From Acidobacteriota bacterium (GTDB taxonomy: Bacteria; Acidobacteriota; Vicinamibacteria; Vicinamibacterales; UBA2999): DNA of 64,000 nucleotides. Under the pieces are notes generated by a model. That model was not told the origin of the DNA and did not search any database. It was given only the letters and a program-made list of their open reading frames with translations. Positions 8,149 to 16,570 of the stretch are shown here, one piece after another. Numbering within the stretch: position 1 is the stretch's first letter; each line of letters opens with the position of its first letter. The stretch spans positions 1 through 64,000 of the forward strand of contig JADZCN010000140.1 of NCBI GenBank assembly GCA_020851565.1, read 5' to 3'. The position numbers were made by a program, and so were the translations under genes.

Positions 8149-10554
8149 ATGTCCGACGCTCGCCCGTCCCCGTCACTTCCCCTCCGCCTCGTGGCGCTGG
8201 TGGCGCTGTGCGCGGCCTTCGCCAGCTCGACCGGCACCGCCCAGGGCCGCCTACCCGCCGCCTCTTCAAGGATCGCCGGGATCGACTCGGTCGTGGAGGC
8301 TGCGATTGCCGCCGGCCAGGCCCCTGGGGCCGTGGTCCTCGTGGGGCGCGGTGACCAGGTGCTGCACCTCCAGGCCTACGGCGACCGAGCGCGGGTCCCC
8401 GCGCGGGAGCCCATGACCCTCGATACGGTGTTCGACCTGGCGTCGCTTACCAAGGTGGTGGCCACCACCCCCGCCGTGATGTCGCTGGTGGAGCAGGGCC
8501 GCATCCGTCTCAACGATCCCGTCTCGACCTACGTGAAGGGCTTCGAGCGCTACGGCAAGGGCGGCATCACCGTCGGACACCTGCTGGCGCACGTGTCCGG
8601 CCTGAGGCCCGACGTGGACCTGGCCGACCCGTGGACCGGATACGACGCCGCCATCGAGCTGGCGCGCAACGAGGTGCCCACCTCGTCGCCCGGCGAGCGC
8701 TTCGTCTACAGCGACATCAATTTCTTCCTGCTCGGCGAGATCGTCCGCGTGGTGAGCGGCCAGCCCCTCGACGTGTACGCCCGCACCACGATCTTCGAGC
8801 CGCTGGGCATGCGCGACACCGGCTTCAAGCCGCCCGAGCGCCTGCGGCCACGCATTGCCCCCACCGAGCGGTGCGAGGAGATGGACCAGTGGCCCTGCAA
8901 GCGGCCCTCGGCCCCGGTCTTGCGGGGAGTGGTGCACGACCCCACGGCGCGGCGGATGGGCGGTGTGGCCGGCCACGCGGGGCTGTTCGGGACGGCGACA
9001 GACCTGGCGCGCTACGCGCGGATGCTGCTGGGCGGCGGCGTGCTCGACGGGCGCCGCGTGCTGTCGCCCGCCACGGTCGCGCGCATGACGTCGCGGGCGA
9101 CCCCGCCGGGGATGGCTGCCGTGCGCGGCCTCGGCTGGGACATCGACACGACGTTCTCGTCGAACCGAGGCGAGCTGTTCCCGATCGGCTCCTACGGGCA
9201 CACGGGCTTCACCGGGACGAGCCTCTGGATGGACCCGGCCTCGGGAGGCTACGTCGTGTTCCTGTCGAGCCGCCTCCACCCTGATGGCGCCGGCGACGTG
9301 ACGCCCCTGCGCGCGCGCGTGGCCACGCTGGCCGCGGCGGCGATGCTCGACGTGCCGCACGCGCCGCGCGCCGCGGCGCCCTCGCTGGCCGCTGCATCGG
9401 TGCCGGCGCCGCAACCCGCGGCCCCGGTCCTGGCCGGCATCGACGTGCTGGCGCGAGACGGCTTCAAGCTGCTGCAGGGGAAGAAGGTCGGCCTGCTCAC
9501 CAATCACACCGGCATCGATCGCAACGGCCGCAGCAGCATCGACGTCCTGCACGCCGGCATCGGGGAGAACCTCGTCGCGCTCTTCAGCCCGGAGCACGGC
9601 ATCCGCGGGACCGAAGACCGGGAGGACGTCGCCTCGGAGAAGGATACGAAGACCGGGCTGACGGTGCACTCGCTGTACGGCGCCGCGCGGCGCCCGACCG
9701 ACGACATGCTGAAAGGCCTGGACACCATCGTCGTGGACCTGGCGGACGTGGGCACGCGCTTCTACACCTACCACGCGACGATGGGCTACGTGATGGAGGA
9801 GGCGGCAAAGCGGAAGATTGGCGTGGTGGTGCTGGATCGCCCGAACCCGATCAACGGATGGCAGATCGAGGGCCCCCTGCCGGAGCGCACGGGCACGGCC
9901 CTGGTGGATTATCACCCCATGCCCATACGGCACGGCCTGACGATGGGCGAGCTGGCGCGGCTCTTCAACGGCGAACGGAAGATGGAAGCGGACCTGACGG
10001 TGGTCCCGGTCGAGAACTGGGTGCGTGACGCCTGGTTCGATCAGACCGGACTTACCTGGCTGAACCCGTCGCCCAACATGCGCAACCTGAACCAGGCGAC
10101 GCTCTATCCTGGTATTGGCGCGATTGAATACTCGAACATCTCGGTGGGGCGTGGCACGGATCAGCCGTTCGAGCAGCTGGGCGCGCCGTGGATCGACGGG
10201 CATCGGTTGGCCGACGCGCTCAACGCCAGGCGCCTGCCGGGCATCCGCTTCTATCCCGTCGTGTTCACGCCTGCCAGCAGCAAGTACGCGAACGAGCGCT
10301 GCCAGGGCGTGTTCCTCGTGGTGACGGATCGCGCGGCGCTCTCGCCCGTGCGCGTGGGCCTCGAGATCGCGGGGGCGCTGGGCCGGCTCTTCGGGGCTGC
10401 GTACCGGCTGGAGAACACGGCCCTCCTCCTCGGATCGCAGAGCAGCCTCGAACGCGTTGTGCGCGGCGATGATCCGGCCGTGGTCGCCGCGGGCTGGTCC
10501 GCAGACGAGGCACGCTGGCGCCAGACGCGGGCGAAGTATCTGCTGTACAGGTGA
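8149..10554 (+). CDS. Serine hydrolase (beta-lactamase fold) fused to NamZ/DUF1343
   Basis: 801-aa exported fusion. The ATG at 8149 is preferred over upstream TTG because a clean signal peptide follows (LPLRLVALVALCAAFASS). The N-terminal half is a class C beta-lactamase/DD-peptidase-like domain with SLTK at 99-102 (nucleophile Ser99), Y187-S-D as the YxN-type motif and GHTGFTGT as the KTG-type motif. From about residue 420 the DUF1343/NamZ domain begins (GKKVGLLTNHTG, FSPEHGIRG, DVGTRFYTYH, DRPNPINGWQIEGP). NamZ enzymes are exo-beta-N-acetylmuramidases in peptidoglycan recycling. The pairing suggests one polypeptide that trims both peptide and glycan parts of muropeptides; that role is inference. 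Confidence 0.88.
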   Translation: MSDARPSPSLPLRLVALVALCAAFASSTGTAQGRLPAASSRIAGIDSVVEAAIAAGQAPGAVVLVGRGDQVLHLQAYGDRARVPAREPMTLDTVFDLASLTKVVATTPAVMSLVEQGRIRLNDPVSTYVKGFERYGKGGITVGHLLAHVSGLRPDVDLADPWTGYDAAIELARNEVPTSSPGERFVYSDINFFLLGEIVRVVSGQPLDVYARTTIFEPLGMRDTGFKPPERLRPRIAPTERCEEMDQWPCKRPSAPVLRGVVHDPTARRMGGVAGHAGLFGTATDLARYARMLLGGGVLDGRRVLSPATVARMTSRATPPGMAAVRGLGWDIDTTFSSNRGELFPIGSYGHTGFTGTSLWMDPASGGYVVFLSSRLHPDGAGDVTPLRARVATLAAAAMLDVPHAPRAAAPSLAAASVPAPQPAAPVLAGIDVLARDGFKLLQGKKVGLLTNHTGIDRNGRSSIDVLHAGIGENLVALFSPEHGIRGTEDREDVASEKDTKTGLTVHSLYGAARRPTDDMLKGLDTIVVDLADVGTRFYTYHATMGYVMEEAAKRKIGVVVLDRPNPINGWQIEGPLPERTGTALVDYHPMPIRHGLTMGELARLFNGERKMEADLTVVPVENWVRDAWFDQTGLTWLNPSPNMRNLNQATLYPGIGAIEYSNISVGRGTDQPFEQLGAPWIDGHRLADALNARRLPGIRFYPVVFTPASSKYANERCQGVFLVVTDRAALSPVRVGLEIAGALGRLFGAAYRLENTALLLGSQSSLERVVRGDDPAVVAAGWSADEARWRQTRAKYLLYR

Positions 10555-10555
10555 T

Positions 10556-10644
10556 GGCGCGCGGCCTTCGGCGGCGCGTGGGCTTCGCCGCGATGCGGCT
10601 CGGTGGGCGGCGCTTCGCGCCGCCTACGCGCCGAAGGCGCGCCT
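10556..10644. repeat. Nested GC-rich palindromes (REP-like)
   Basis: Between the NamZ fusion and the convergent DUF420 gene lies a perfect hairpin GGCGGCGC-TTC-GCGCCGCC at 10606-10624. It is flanked by an outer pair of GCGCGGCCTTCGGC-type (from 10558) and GCCGAAGGCGCGC-type (to 10643) words. No T-tract. The inner hairpin recurs almost identically at 42949-42965. Confidence 0.65.
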
Positions 10645-11056
10645 ACAGCTTGTACAGCATCAGATAGATCACCACCCCCGTCACCGAGACGTAGAGCCAC
10701 AGCGGCAGCGTCCACCGCGCGATGCGGCGGTGGCGATCGAAGCGCTGGCCGAGCGCGCGCGAGAGCGTGATGAGCACCAGCGGCACGATGGCCGCCGCCA
10801 GCACGATGTGCGTGAACAGGATGGAGAGGTAGACCGTGCGGATAAGCCCCTGCTTCTGGAAGGGGACCGATCCCACGTTGTAGTGGTAGACGAGATACGA
10901 GGCCAGGAACGCCGCCGACGTGGTGCACGCCGCGAGCATGCAGGCGCGGTGCGCGTCGCGCTGCTTCCGGCGGATGAACACCCAGCCCGTGACCAGAAAA
11001 ACCGTGGCCAGTGCGTTCAGCGACGCGTTGAGGGCGGGGAGGTCGGTGACGGACAT
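10643..11056 (-). CDS. DUF420 membrane protein (CtaM-like)
   Basis: 137 aa with about four transmembrane helices and the DUF420 pattern (LNASLNALATVFLVTGWVFI, RKQRDAHRACM, SYLVYHY, RTVYLSILFTHIVLA, TLPLWLYVSVTGVVIYLMLY). The conserved histidines at HR, YHY and THI are those of the family. DUF420 includes CtaM, needed in Staphylococcus for maturation of cytochrome aa3 oxidase. Its position next to heme O synthase (ctaB) on the same strand agrees with a role in oxidase assembly. The oxidase subunits themselves are not in the window. Confidence 0.8.
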   Translation of the reverse strand: MSVTDLPALNASLNALATVFLVTGWVFIRRKQRDAHRACMLAACTTSAAFLASYLVYHYNVGSVPFQKQGLIRTVYLSILFTHIVLAAAIVPLVLITLSRALGQRFDRHRRIARWTLPLWLYVSVTGVVIYLMLYKL

Positions 11057-11246
11057 CGGGGGCCTGGGGCTTGTGGCTTGGGGCTTGGGTCGTGGGGGCT
11101 CGAGGTTTCGAGGTCTGGGGGTCTTGAGGTACCGGGCGTCGCTTGCCGTCAGCGCTCGAACTCACACCCTAGGTGCAGCCACCACGCTGCACGCAGGCGC
11201 ATATGCACCGGGCACCCTGCACCCTTGCACCCTGCACCCTTGCACC
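11057..11246. repeat. CTTGGGG array and CACCCTGCACCCTT repeat
   Basis: Spacer between two minus-strand genes. 11057-11129 holds degenerate CTTGGGG/TCTTGAGG units. A 7-bp hairpin GTGCAGC/GCTGCAC lies at about 11173-11192. 11209-11246 holds a 14-base unit (CACCCTGCACCCTT) repeated about 2.5 times. These words belong to the short-unit spacer arrays seen throughout the window. Confidence 0.65.
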
Positions 11247-12170
11247 CTACCGTACGTGATCCCACACCAGCAGCCCCCACAGGATCGGCAGGTAGAGAAT
11301 CGACGCGAGAAACAGCCGGCGCGCCGCGTCGTTGGTACGAGTGAACGCGAACTCGAGGCTGAAGACCATGAGAATCGCGCCGAGCACGATCGCCCCCGCC
11401 AGGTAATACGGCGATGCCAGACCCATCAGCGTGGGCATCAAGGTGATGGGGATGAGGCCGGCGGTATAGAGCACGGCCTGCCGGCCGGTGGAACGACCGT
11501 CGGGCTGGATGACGGGCAGCAGCTGGATGCCGGCCCGCGCGTACTCGTCGCGATACATCCAGGCGATGGCCAGGAAGTGCGGCATCTGCCACATGAAGAC
11601 GATGCCGAAGAGCACCCAGCCTCCCATGGACAGCGTGTTGGTGGCCGCGCTCCAGCCGATGACCGCCGGCAGCGCGCCGGGCAGCGCGCCGACGATGGTC
11701 GAAAGCGACGTGCGGAACTTGAGGGGCGTGTAGAACCAGACGTAGCTGGCGAGGGTGACGAGCGCCACGATGCTCGACAGCACGTTGACGAACACCGCGA
11801 GCTCGACCAGGCCCAGGATGCTGAGCGTCCAGCCGAAGAAGCGCGCCTGCGAGGGCTCGAGCCGGGCGTCCGGCAGGGGGCGCATCCGCGTGCGACGCAT
11901 GAGCTTGTCCGAATCGCGCTCCCAGACCTGGTTGAGCGCCGAGGCGCCGCCGGCGACCAGTGCGGTCCCCACCAGCGTGTGCATCATCGCCAGGGCCGAC
12001 GCGCCCTCCTGGACGCCCAGGCGGTAGGCGGCGGCCGTGGTCAGCAGCACGAGGAAGTTCAGGCGCGGTTTCGTGAGGGCGAGGAAGTCGGATCCGCGCG
12101 AGCGCGTCGCCTCGCGCGCAACGACCGCCGCACCCGCCGGCGCCTCAGCGTGTGAAGGTGAAGACGACAT
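11247..12170 (-). CDS. ctaB: Protoheme IX farnesyltransferase (heme O synthase)
   Basis: Integral-membrane UbiA-family prenyltransferase (307 aa) that attaches a farnesyl group to heme B to make heme O for terminal oxidases. Signature: LTKPRLNFLVLLT at 32-44 and the polyprenyl-diphosphate/Mg site N80-xxx-E84-RDSD followed by MRRTRMRPLP (91-100); a second acidic region lies near YRDEYARAGIQLLP. About eight to nine hydrophobic helices follow. The start at 12170 lies 26 bp inside the end of the upstream lipoprotein gene, indicating translational coupling. The DUF420 gene is downstream, forming an oxidase-maturation group. Confidence 0.93.
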   Translation of the reverse strand: MSSSPSHAEAPAGAAVVAREATRSRGSDFLALTKPRLNFLVLLTTAAAYRLGVQEGASALAMMHTLVGTALVAGGASALNQVWERDSDKLMRRTRMRPLPDARLEPSQARFFGWTLSILGLVELAVFVNVLSSIVALVTLASYVWFYTPLKFRTSLSTIVGALPGALPAVIGWSAATNTLSMGGWVLFGIVFMWQMPHFLAIAWMYRDEYARAGIQLLPVIQPDGRSTGRQAVLYTAGLIPITLMPTLMGLASPYYLAGAIVLGAILMVFSLEFAFTRTNDAARRLFLASILYLPILWGLLVWDHVR

Positions 12171-12897
12171 CTTTCGATTCCTTCGGCCCGACGGTCACCT
12201 GGCTGGCCTGCACACCCAGCCGCTCGTGCCACGCCTCGATCGTATACGTTCCGGGCGGCAGGTTGGGCAGGCTGAAGGTGCCGGCATCACCGGTGACGGC
12301 GAAGTACGGATGCTCGAGCACGCCGATGTAGGCGTTCATCCAGGCGTGGACGTCGCACTTCACCGGCACCATCACCTCGCGCGTGGTGAACGTGTGCGAG
12401 AACCTCATGCCCTGCACGGGCTGCCCCTGGTTGAAGGGCTGGTTGATCTCGCTCTCGGATCGCACGTTGTGCAGCAGCGGGTCGCCGTTCAGGATCTCGA
12501 GCGGCTGTCCGACGCGCACGCCGAGGACGCGCGGGACGTAGCGGCACTTCTGCTGGTCCAGCACTACCGGCGCGGAGGGCACCGGAAAGGTGTGCTTCTC
12601 GAGGCCGCTCTTCACGTAGACGAACACGTTGGTCAGCGCGTCGCCGTTCCCCAGGACGATGAACTCGGTCGGCTGCTCGCCGGCGCCGGCGAGCGCGACG
12701 CAGTCCTTGTCGGCGTCGAGGCGCACGATCTCGGCGGCCGGGGCGGGGCCCTCGAAGCGGACGCGTCCGGAGATGGTCGCCGCGGTGGCGGGATCTGGCC
12801 CGGTGGATCGCGGCGGCTCCGGCGTGGGCGAGCCGCCGCAGGCCATCGCCAGTACGGTTGCGGTGGCCAGAAAGAGCAGTCGAACCGGGCGCATCAT
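12145..12897 (-). CDS. Cupredoxin-like lipoprotein with regulatory-like domain
   Basis: 250 aa lipoprotein: the signal ends at a lipobox LAMAC with Cys at about 19. The middle part looks like a type-I copper fold, with an HN motif (DPLLHNVRS), then C-D-V-H-A-W-M (VPVKCDVHAWMNAYIGVLEHPYF), where His, Cys, His and Met could be copper ligands. The C-terminal 60 residues resemble a carboxypeptidase-regulatory sheet (GDAGTFSLPNLPPGTYTIEAWHE). It is the first gene of the group with ctaB and the DUF420 gene. A copper-delivery or electron-transfer role near a heme-copper oxidase is plausible, but copper binding is inferred only from residue pattern. Confidence 0.75.
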   Translation of the reverse strand: MMRPVRLLFLATATVLAMACGGSPTPEPPRSTGPDPATAATISGRVRFEGPAPAAEIVRLDADKDCVALAGAGEQPTEFIVLGNGDALTNVFVYVKSGLEKHTFPVPSAPVVLDQQKCRYVPRVLGVRVGQPLEILNGDPLLHNVRSESEINQPFNQGQPVQGMRFSHTFTTREVMVPVKCDVHAWMNAYIGVLEHPYFAVTGDAGTFSLPNLPPGTYTIEAWHERLGVQASQVTVGPKESKDVVFTFTR

Positions 12898-12971
12898 GCC
12901 ATTATGGCATCCGGCCGGCCTTGACCGGCCCGCTGTGCCCCGGTAACATTGGAGGTTCGTAGCCCCCGAGT

Positions 12972-13046
12972 GCCGGTATCGTCTAGGGGTCAGGACGGGT
13001 GGTTCTCAGCCATCAAACCGGGGTTCGAATCCCCGTACCGGTACCA
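12972..13046 (+). tRNA. tRNA-Glu (anticodon CTC)
   Basis: Full cloverleaf. The acceptor GCCGGTA (12972-12978) pairs with TACCGGT (one G-T). The D arm contains GTC..GAC. The anticodon stem GGTGG/CCATC closes the loop TTCTCAG with anticodon CTC at 13005-13007. The T arm is CGGGG-TTCGAAT-CCCCG, the discriminator is A, and CCA is encoded at 13044-13046. Confidence 0.95.
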
Positions 13047-13075
13047 TCCTTCATTGGATCTTCCTCAACCGCGCT

Positions 13076-15847
13076 CTACCTCGGCTGCCCGTCGAGCGCC
13101 GCGTTCGCCTCGTCCGCCAGGTCTGCCGGCAGGTCATCGCGCGCCGCGACGGCCTTCCACATTCCGAGGCTCTGCTGTCGCGCGGCCCGCGCGGCCTCGT
13201 GATCGCCCATCGTCGTGAGCAGGTCGGCCAGCCACGCCCGCACGCGCGGCGGCCAGCCGGGCGCGCGGGAGTACTGCGAGGCGCGGGCGCCGACCTCGTC
13301 GGCCAGCGTGACCGCGCGTGCGGCTGTGCGTCGCGCACCCGCCAGGTCCCCCTGCGCGGCCAGCGCCAGGGCCTGGTTCTGCAGCACCGGGATCAGCAGG
13401 CGCCGCGGGTAGTAGTGGTCCGGCGACGCCGCCAGCGCACGTCGAAAGGCCGCATCGGCGTCGCGCCACGCCCGCAGCGCGCGGTCCACGCGGCCGGCCT
13501 GGCGATGGCGTTCCGCAAGGCTCCCCAGAAGCTCGATCAGATACGGACCTACGCGCGCGGGATGCGCGGCCTCGAGCCCGCCCAGGAGCCCGAGGCTTCG
13601 CTCGAGCACCTCGATAGCCGCATCGTCTCCAGGCGCGTACGCAGGCGCTGACCGCCCGAGCGCAATCGCGTAGTCGAGCGTGGCACCTGCGTTGTCGGGA
13701 TCCTGCCGGCGCAGCCACTCGGCCTGCTCGACGACCTGTGTGGCGGCTGCCAGCGCCTCGCGCCGGCGATCCGGTGCCAGCGGGACTGGCGGGCCCCCGG
13801 GACCGGTGTAGGAATCCTGGCCGAGCGGCCCGAGCGCCATGTCCGCCAGCGTGTTCCACGCGAGCATGAGGTTCCGGCGGGCAGTGGCGTTGAAGGGCTC
13901 GGCCTTCACGACCTCTGCCTGGATCTCGGCGTTGCGCCGGAAGTAGCCGAGCGCCTCGTCGACGCGGCCCGCTGCCGCGGCCACCTTGCCGGCCTGCGAG
14001 TACGCCACGCCCAGTGCGGCGCTCGCGTCCAGGGCCGCCGGGCGTTGCTGCGCGAGCTGCCGGGCCCGGTCCAGGTACGCCTCGATATGGCCCGGCGCCG
14101 CCGGGTTGGTGTCGAACCGCGCAAGCAGGTCTTCGTAGGCCGTGGTCAGAGCCTCCAGCAGCGGCACGCTCGACGGATGGTGGGCCATCGCACGCTCCCC
14201 GGTCTGGATGGCCCGCTCCATTTCGGCCAGCGCCTCGCCGGCGTGCCCGGTTTCGTGCAGGAACACCCCCGAGGCTGTCCGCAGCCTCGTCACGGCGACC
14301 GACACGTCCGCATCGTTCGGGAAGGACGCCTCGAGCGGGTCGAGCACGGACCGTGCCCTTTCGAGGTACTCGCGCGCCTGGTCGGGTTGGCCGAGGCTGG
14401 GGCGCGAGAGCGAATAGGCCAGCTCGGCGACCTTCGTGTACCCCCGCCCGACCTCGAGGAGCAGCGCGGGGTCGCTGCCGGATTCCCTCGCGAGTCCCTC
14501 GAGGTAGTCCACCGCGGTGGCGACCACGACACTCTGGGCCCTTGCCGAGGCGGGCAGGTCGCGGACGGCCGCGTGGACGTCGGTCATCAGGGTGTTGGCG
14601 ATGCGACGGACTTCCTGGAAGCGGCGTTCGGCCCTCCGCGCCTCGGCGCGTGTGGCGACGATCCCGCCGACGAGGGCAGCGACCAGCAGTGACGCCGCCG
14701 CGATGGGACGCCAGTGCCGGCGAGCGAACCTCGAGGCGCGGTACCAGCGGCTCGCCTGCCGCGCGACGATGGGCCTGGACTCCAGGTGGCGCCGGAGGTC
14801 GTCCGCAAGCGCGGCGACGGACAGGTACCGTCGCGACGGGTCTTTCTCGGTCGCGGCCAGCACGATGGTGTCGAGATCGCCCCGCAGGCGGCGGGCGAGT
14901 GCCGTGTCACCGCGCGCGAGGGGCGCCGTGCTGGGAGCGGGGAGAGGCGTCTGGCAGATGGCACGCTCGAGCGCGGCCGCCGATGAGGTGTCCACCTGCT
15001 GCGCACGCGCGCCGGCCAGGATCTCGAAGAGCACGAGGCCCAGGGCGTACACGTCGGTGCGCGTGGTGACGGCCTCGCCGCGCACCTGCTCGGGGCTGCC
15101 GTAGTCGGGGGTGAACGGGACCAGGCCAGCAGCCGTGGCGCCCGTGTCGGTGGCGTCCAGCAGCTTCGAGATGCCGAAGTCGAGCAGCTTCACCGTGTCG
15201 CCGGAGACCAGGATGTTGCGCGGCTTGAGGTCCCGGTGCACGACCAGGTTCTGGTGCGCGTAATCCACGGCGTCGCACACCTGGAGGAACAGCCGCAGCC
15301 GTGCGGGGATCCCCAGGCTGTGCCCGGCCACGTACTGGTCGATGGGCAGACCTTCCACGAACTCCATCGCGAAGTACGGCACGCCGTCCTCACCGGTCCC
15401 GCCGTCGAGGAGGCGCGCGATGTGCGGATGCTCCAGGCGCGCGAGAATCTGCCGCTCGTCGCGGAAGCGATACATGAAGTCCTGTGAGTACGCCGCGCGG
15501 GTGGCCACCTTGAGCGCGACCCGCTTGGTGAACGCGCCGTCGTCACGCACGGCCTCGAAGACGATGCCCATGCCGCCGCGGCCGAGCTCGCGGACGATGC
15601 GATAGGGACCGAAGTGGCGGTCCGCGAAGGCCGGCTCCTCGGGAGCGGGCAGGCGTGCCGCCCCCTCCACGACCCCGGCAATGCGACCGCGGCGGGTGCG
15701 GTCGTGGTCCAGGAGGCGGAGGACCGTGTCGCGCAGACCCGTGTCCTCCCCGCACTCGTGTGCGAGCAACAGCCGTTGCTCCTCGGCGGTCAGGTCGGCC
15801 GCCCGGCCGAACAGGTCCTCGATGCGGGTCCACCGTGCGTCGGTCAT
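13076..15847 (-). CDS. Ser/Thr protein kinase with C-terminal TPR-like region
   Basis: 923 aa PknB-type receptor kinase. Residues 1-65 are a helical N-terminus. The kinase domain starts at about 81, with glycine loop GRGGMG (90-94 core), catalytic K113, HRDLKPRN at 204-211, DFG at 223-225 and SPEQ in the activation segment at 251-254. One transmembrane helix at about 381-398 places the remaining 500 residues, helical TPR-like, outside the cytoplasm. It follows an ECF sigma-factor gene by 57 bp on the same strand. The ECF-STK pair is a recurrent acidobacterial arrangement, so the kinase may signal to the sigma factor; that link is inference. A paralogous pair lies at 49884-53033. Confidence 0.92.
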   Translation of the reverse strand: MTDARWTRIEDLFGRAADLTAEEQRLLLAHECGEDTGLRDTVLRLLDHDRTRRGRIAGVVEGAARLPAPEEPAFADRHFGPYRIVRELGRGGMGIVFEAVRDDGAFTKRVALKVATRAAYSQDFMYRFRDERQILARLEHPHIARLLDGGTGEDGVPYFAMEFVEGLPIDQYVAGHSLGIPARLRLFLQVCDAVDYAHQNLVVHRDLKPRNILVSGDTVKLLDFGISKLLDATDTGATAAGLVPFTPDYGSPEQVRGEAVTTRTDVYALGLVLFEILAGARAQQVDTSSAAALERAICQTPLPAPSTAPLARGDTALARRLRGDLDTIVLAATEKDPSRRYLSVAALADDLRRHLESRPIVARQASRWYRASRFARRHWRPIAAASLLVAALVGGIVATRAEARRAERRFQEVRRIANTLMTDVHAAVRDLPASARAQSVVVATAVDYLEGLARESGSDPALLLEVGRGYTKVAELAYSLSRPSLGQPDQAREYLERARSVLDPLEASFPNDADVSVAVTRLRTASGVFLHETGHAGEALAEMERAIQTGERAMAHHPSSVPLLEALTTAYEDLLARFDTNPAAPGHIEAYLDRARQLAQQRPAALDASAALGVAYSQAGKVAAAAGRVDEALGYFRRNAEIQAEVVKAEPFNATARRNLMLAWNTLADMALGPLGQDSYTGPGGPPVPLAPDRRREALAAATQVVEQAEWLRRQDPDNAGATLDYAIALGRSAPAYAPGDDAAIEVLERSLGLLGGLEAAHPARVGPYLIELLGSLAERHRQAGRVDRALRAWRDADAAFRRALAASPDHYYPRRLLIPVLQNQALALAAQGDLAGARRTAARAVTLADEVGARASQYSRAPGWPPRVRAWLADLLTTMGDHEAARAARQQSLGMWKAVAARDDLPADLADEANAALDGQPR

Positions 15848-15904
15848 GGGGCGCGCCGGGTGTGAGGCGTCAGCTTCTCGAGCGCGAAAGCGCTCCCGAA
15901 TCGT

Positions 15905-16483
15905 TCATCCGGTCAACGCGTCGCTCAGCCAGGCCTCTGCGAAGCGTTGTTCACGATGGGCCGTAGCCGGCGAGATGCCGAGGAGCACGGCCGTTTCCTC
16001 GAGGGTGAGCCCCCCGAAGTAGCGCAGCTCGATGACGCGGGCCTTCCGGGCATCGTGGCTGGCCAGCCGATCGAGCGCGTCGTGCAGTTCGAGGAAGCGG
16101 CCCGCCGCCAGCTGGTGGTCCGGCAGGTCCAGGCCGTCCAGCGAGACCCTGGCCGCCTCGCCGCCCCGTTTCTGCGCCAGTGCCGCCCGTGCGTGGTCGA
16201 CGAGGATGTGCCGCATGAGCTGCGCCGCCAGCGCATAGAACTGCTGCCGGCACTCGAATCGCAGGCTCCCGGCGTGGACCAGGCGAAGGAACGCCTCGTG
16301 AACCAGCGCGGTCGGTTGCAGGGTGTGATTCGCACGCTCGCGCCGCAGGTAGGAACTGGCGATGCGGCGAAGCTCCGGGTAGACGACCTCTGCGACACGG
16401 TCGTGCGCCCCGTCTTCACCCGCCTGCCAGCGGGCCAGGAGCGAGGTGACGTCCGCGGGTTCTGCCGGCCCGCCCGGCGACAT
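15905..16483 (-). CDS. ECF sigma factor (acidobacterial TIGR02999-like)
   Basis: 192 aa. The start at 16483 gives MSPGGPAEPADVTSLLARWQ; longer frames upstream are non-coding extensions with no family similarity. Region 2 is seen in LRRIASSYLRRERANHTLQPTALVHEAFLRLV and the YALAAQLMRHILVDHAR helix; region 4 in RVIELRYFGGLTLEETAVLLGISPATAHREQRFAEAWL. No anti-sigma gene is adjacent; the following kinase probably replaces that function. Divergent from the cyclase operon with 87 bp between starts. Confidence 0.9.
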   Translation of the reverse strand: MSPGGPAEPADVTSLLARWQAGEDGAHDRVAEVVYPELRRIASSYLRRERANHTLQPTALVHEAFLRLVHAGSLRFECRQQFYALAAQLMRHILVDHARAALAQKRGGEAARVSLDGLDLPDHQLAAGRFLELHDALDRLASHDARKARVIELRYFGGLTLEETAVLLGISPATAHREQRFAEAWLSDALTG

Positions 16484-16570
16484 GCCGTTGAATATAGCAG
16501 AGCCCTGCCAGGGCCGCGCCAGGCAGACCATGTTGACGGGACGGCGAAAACTTGAAACGCTGCACACCAC

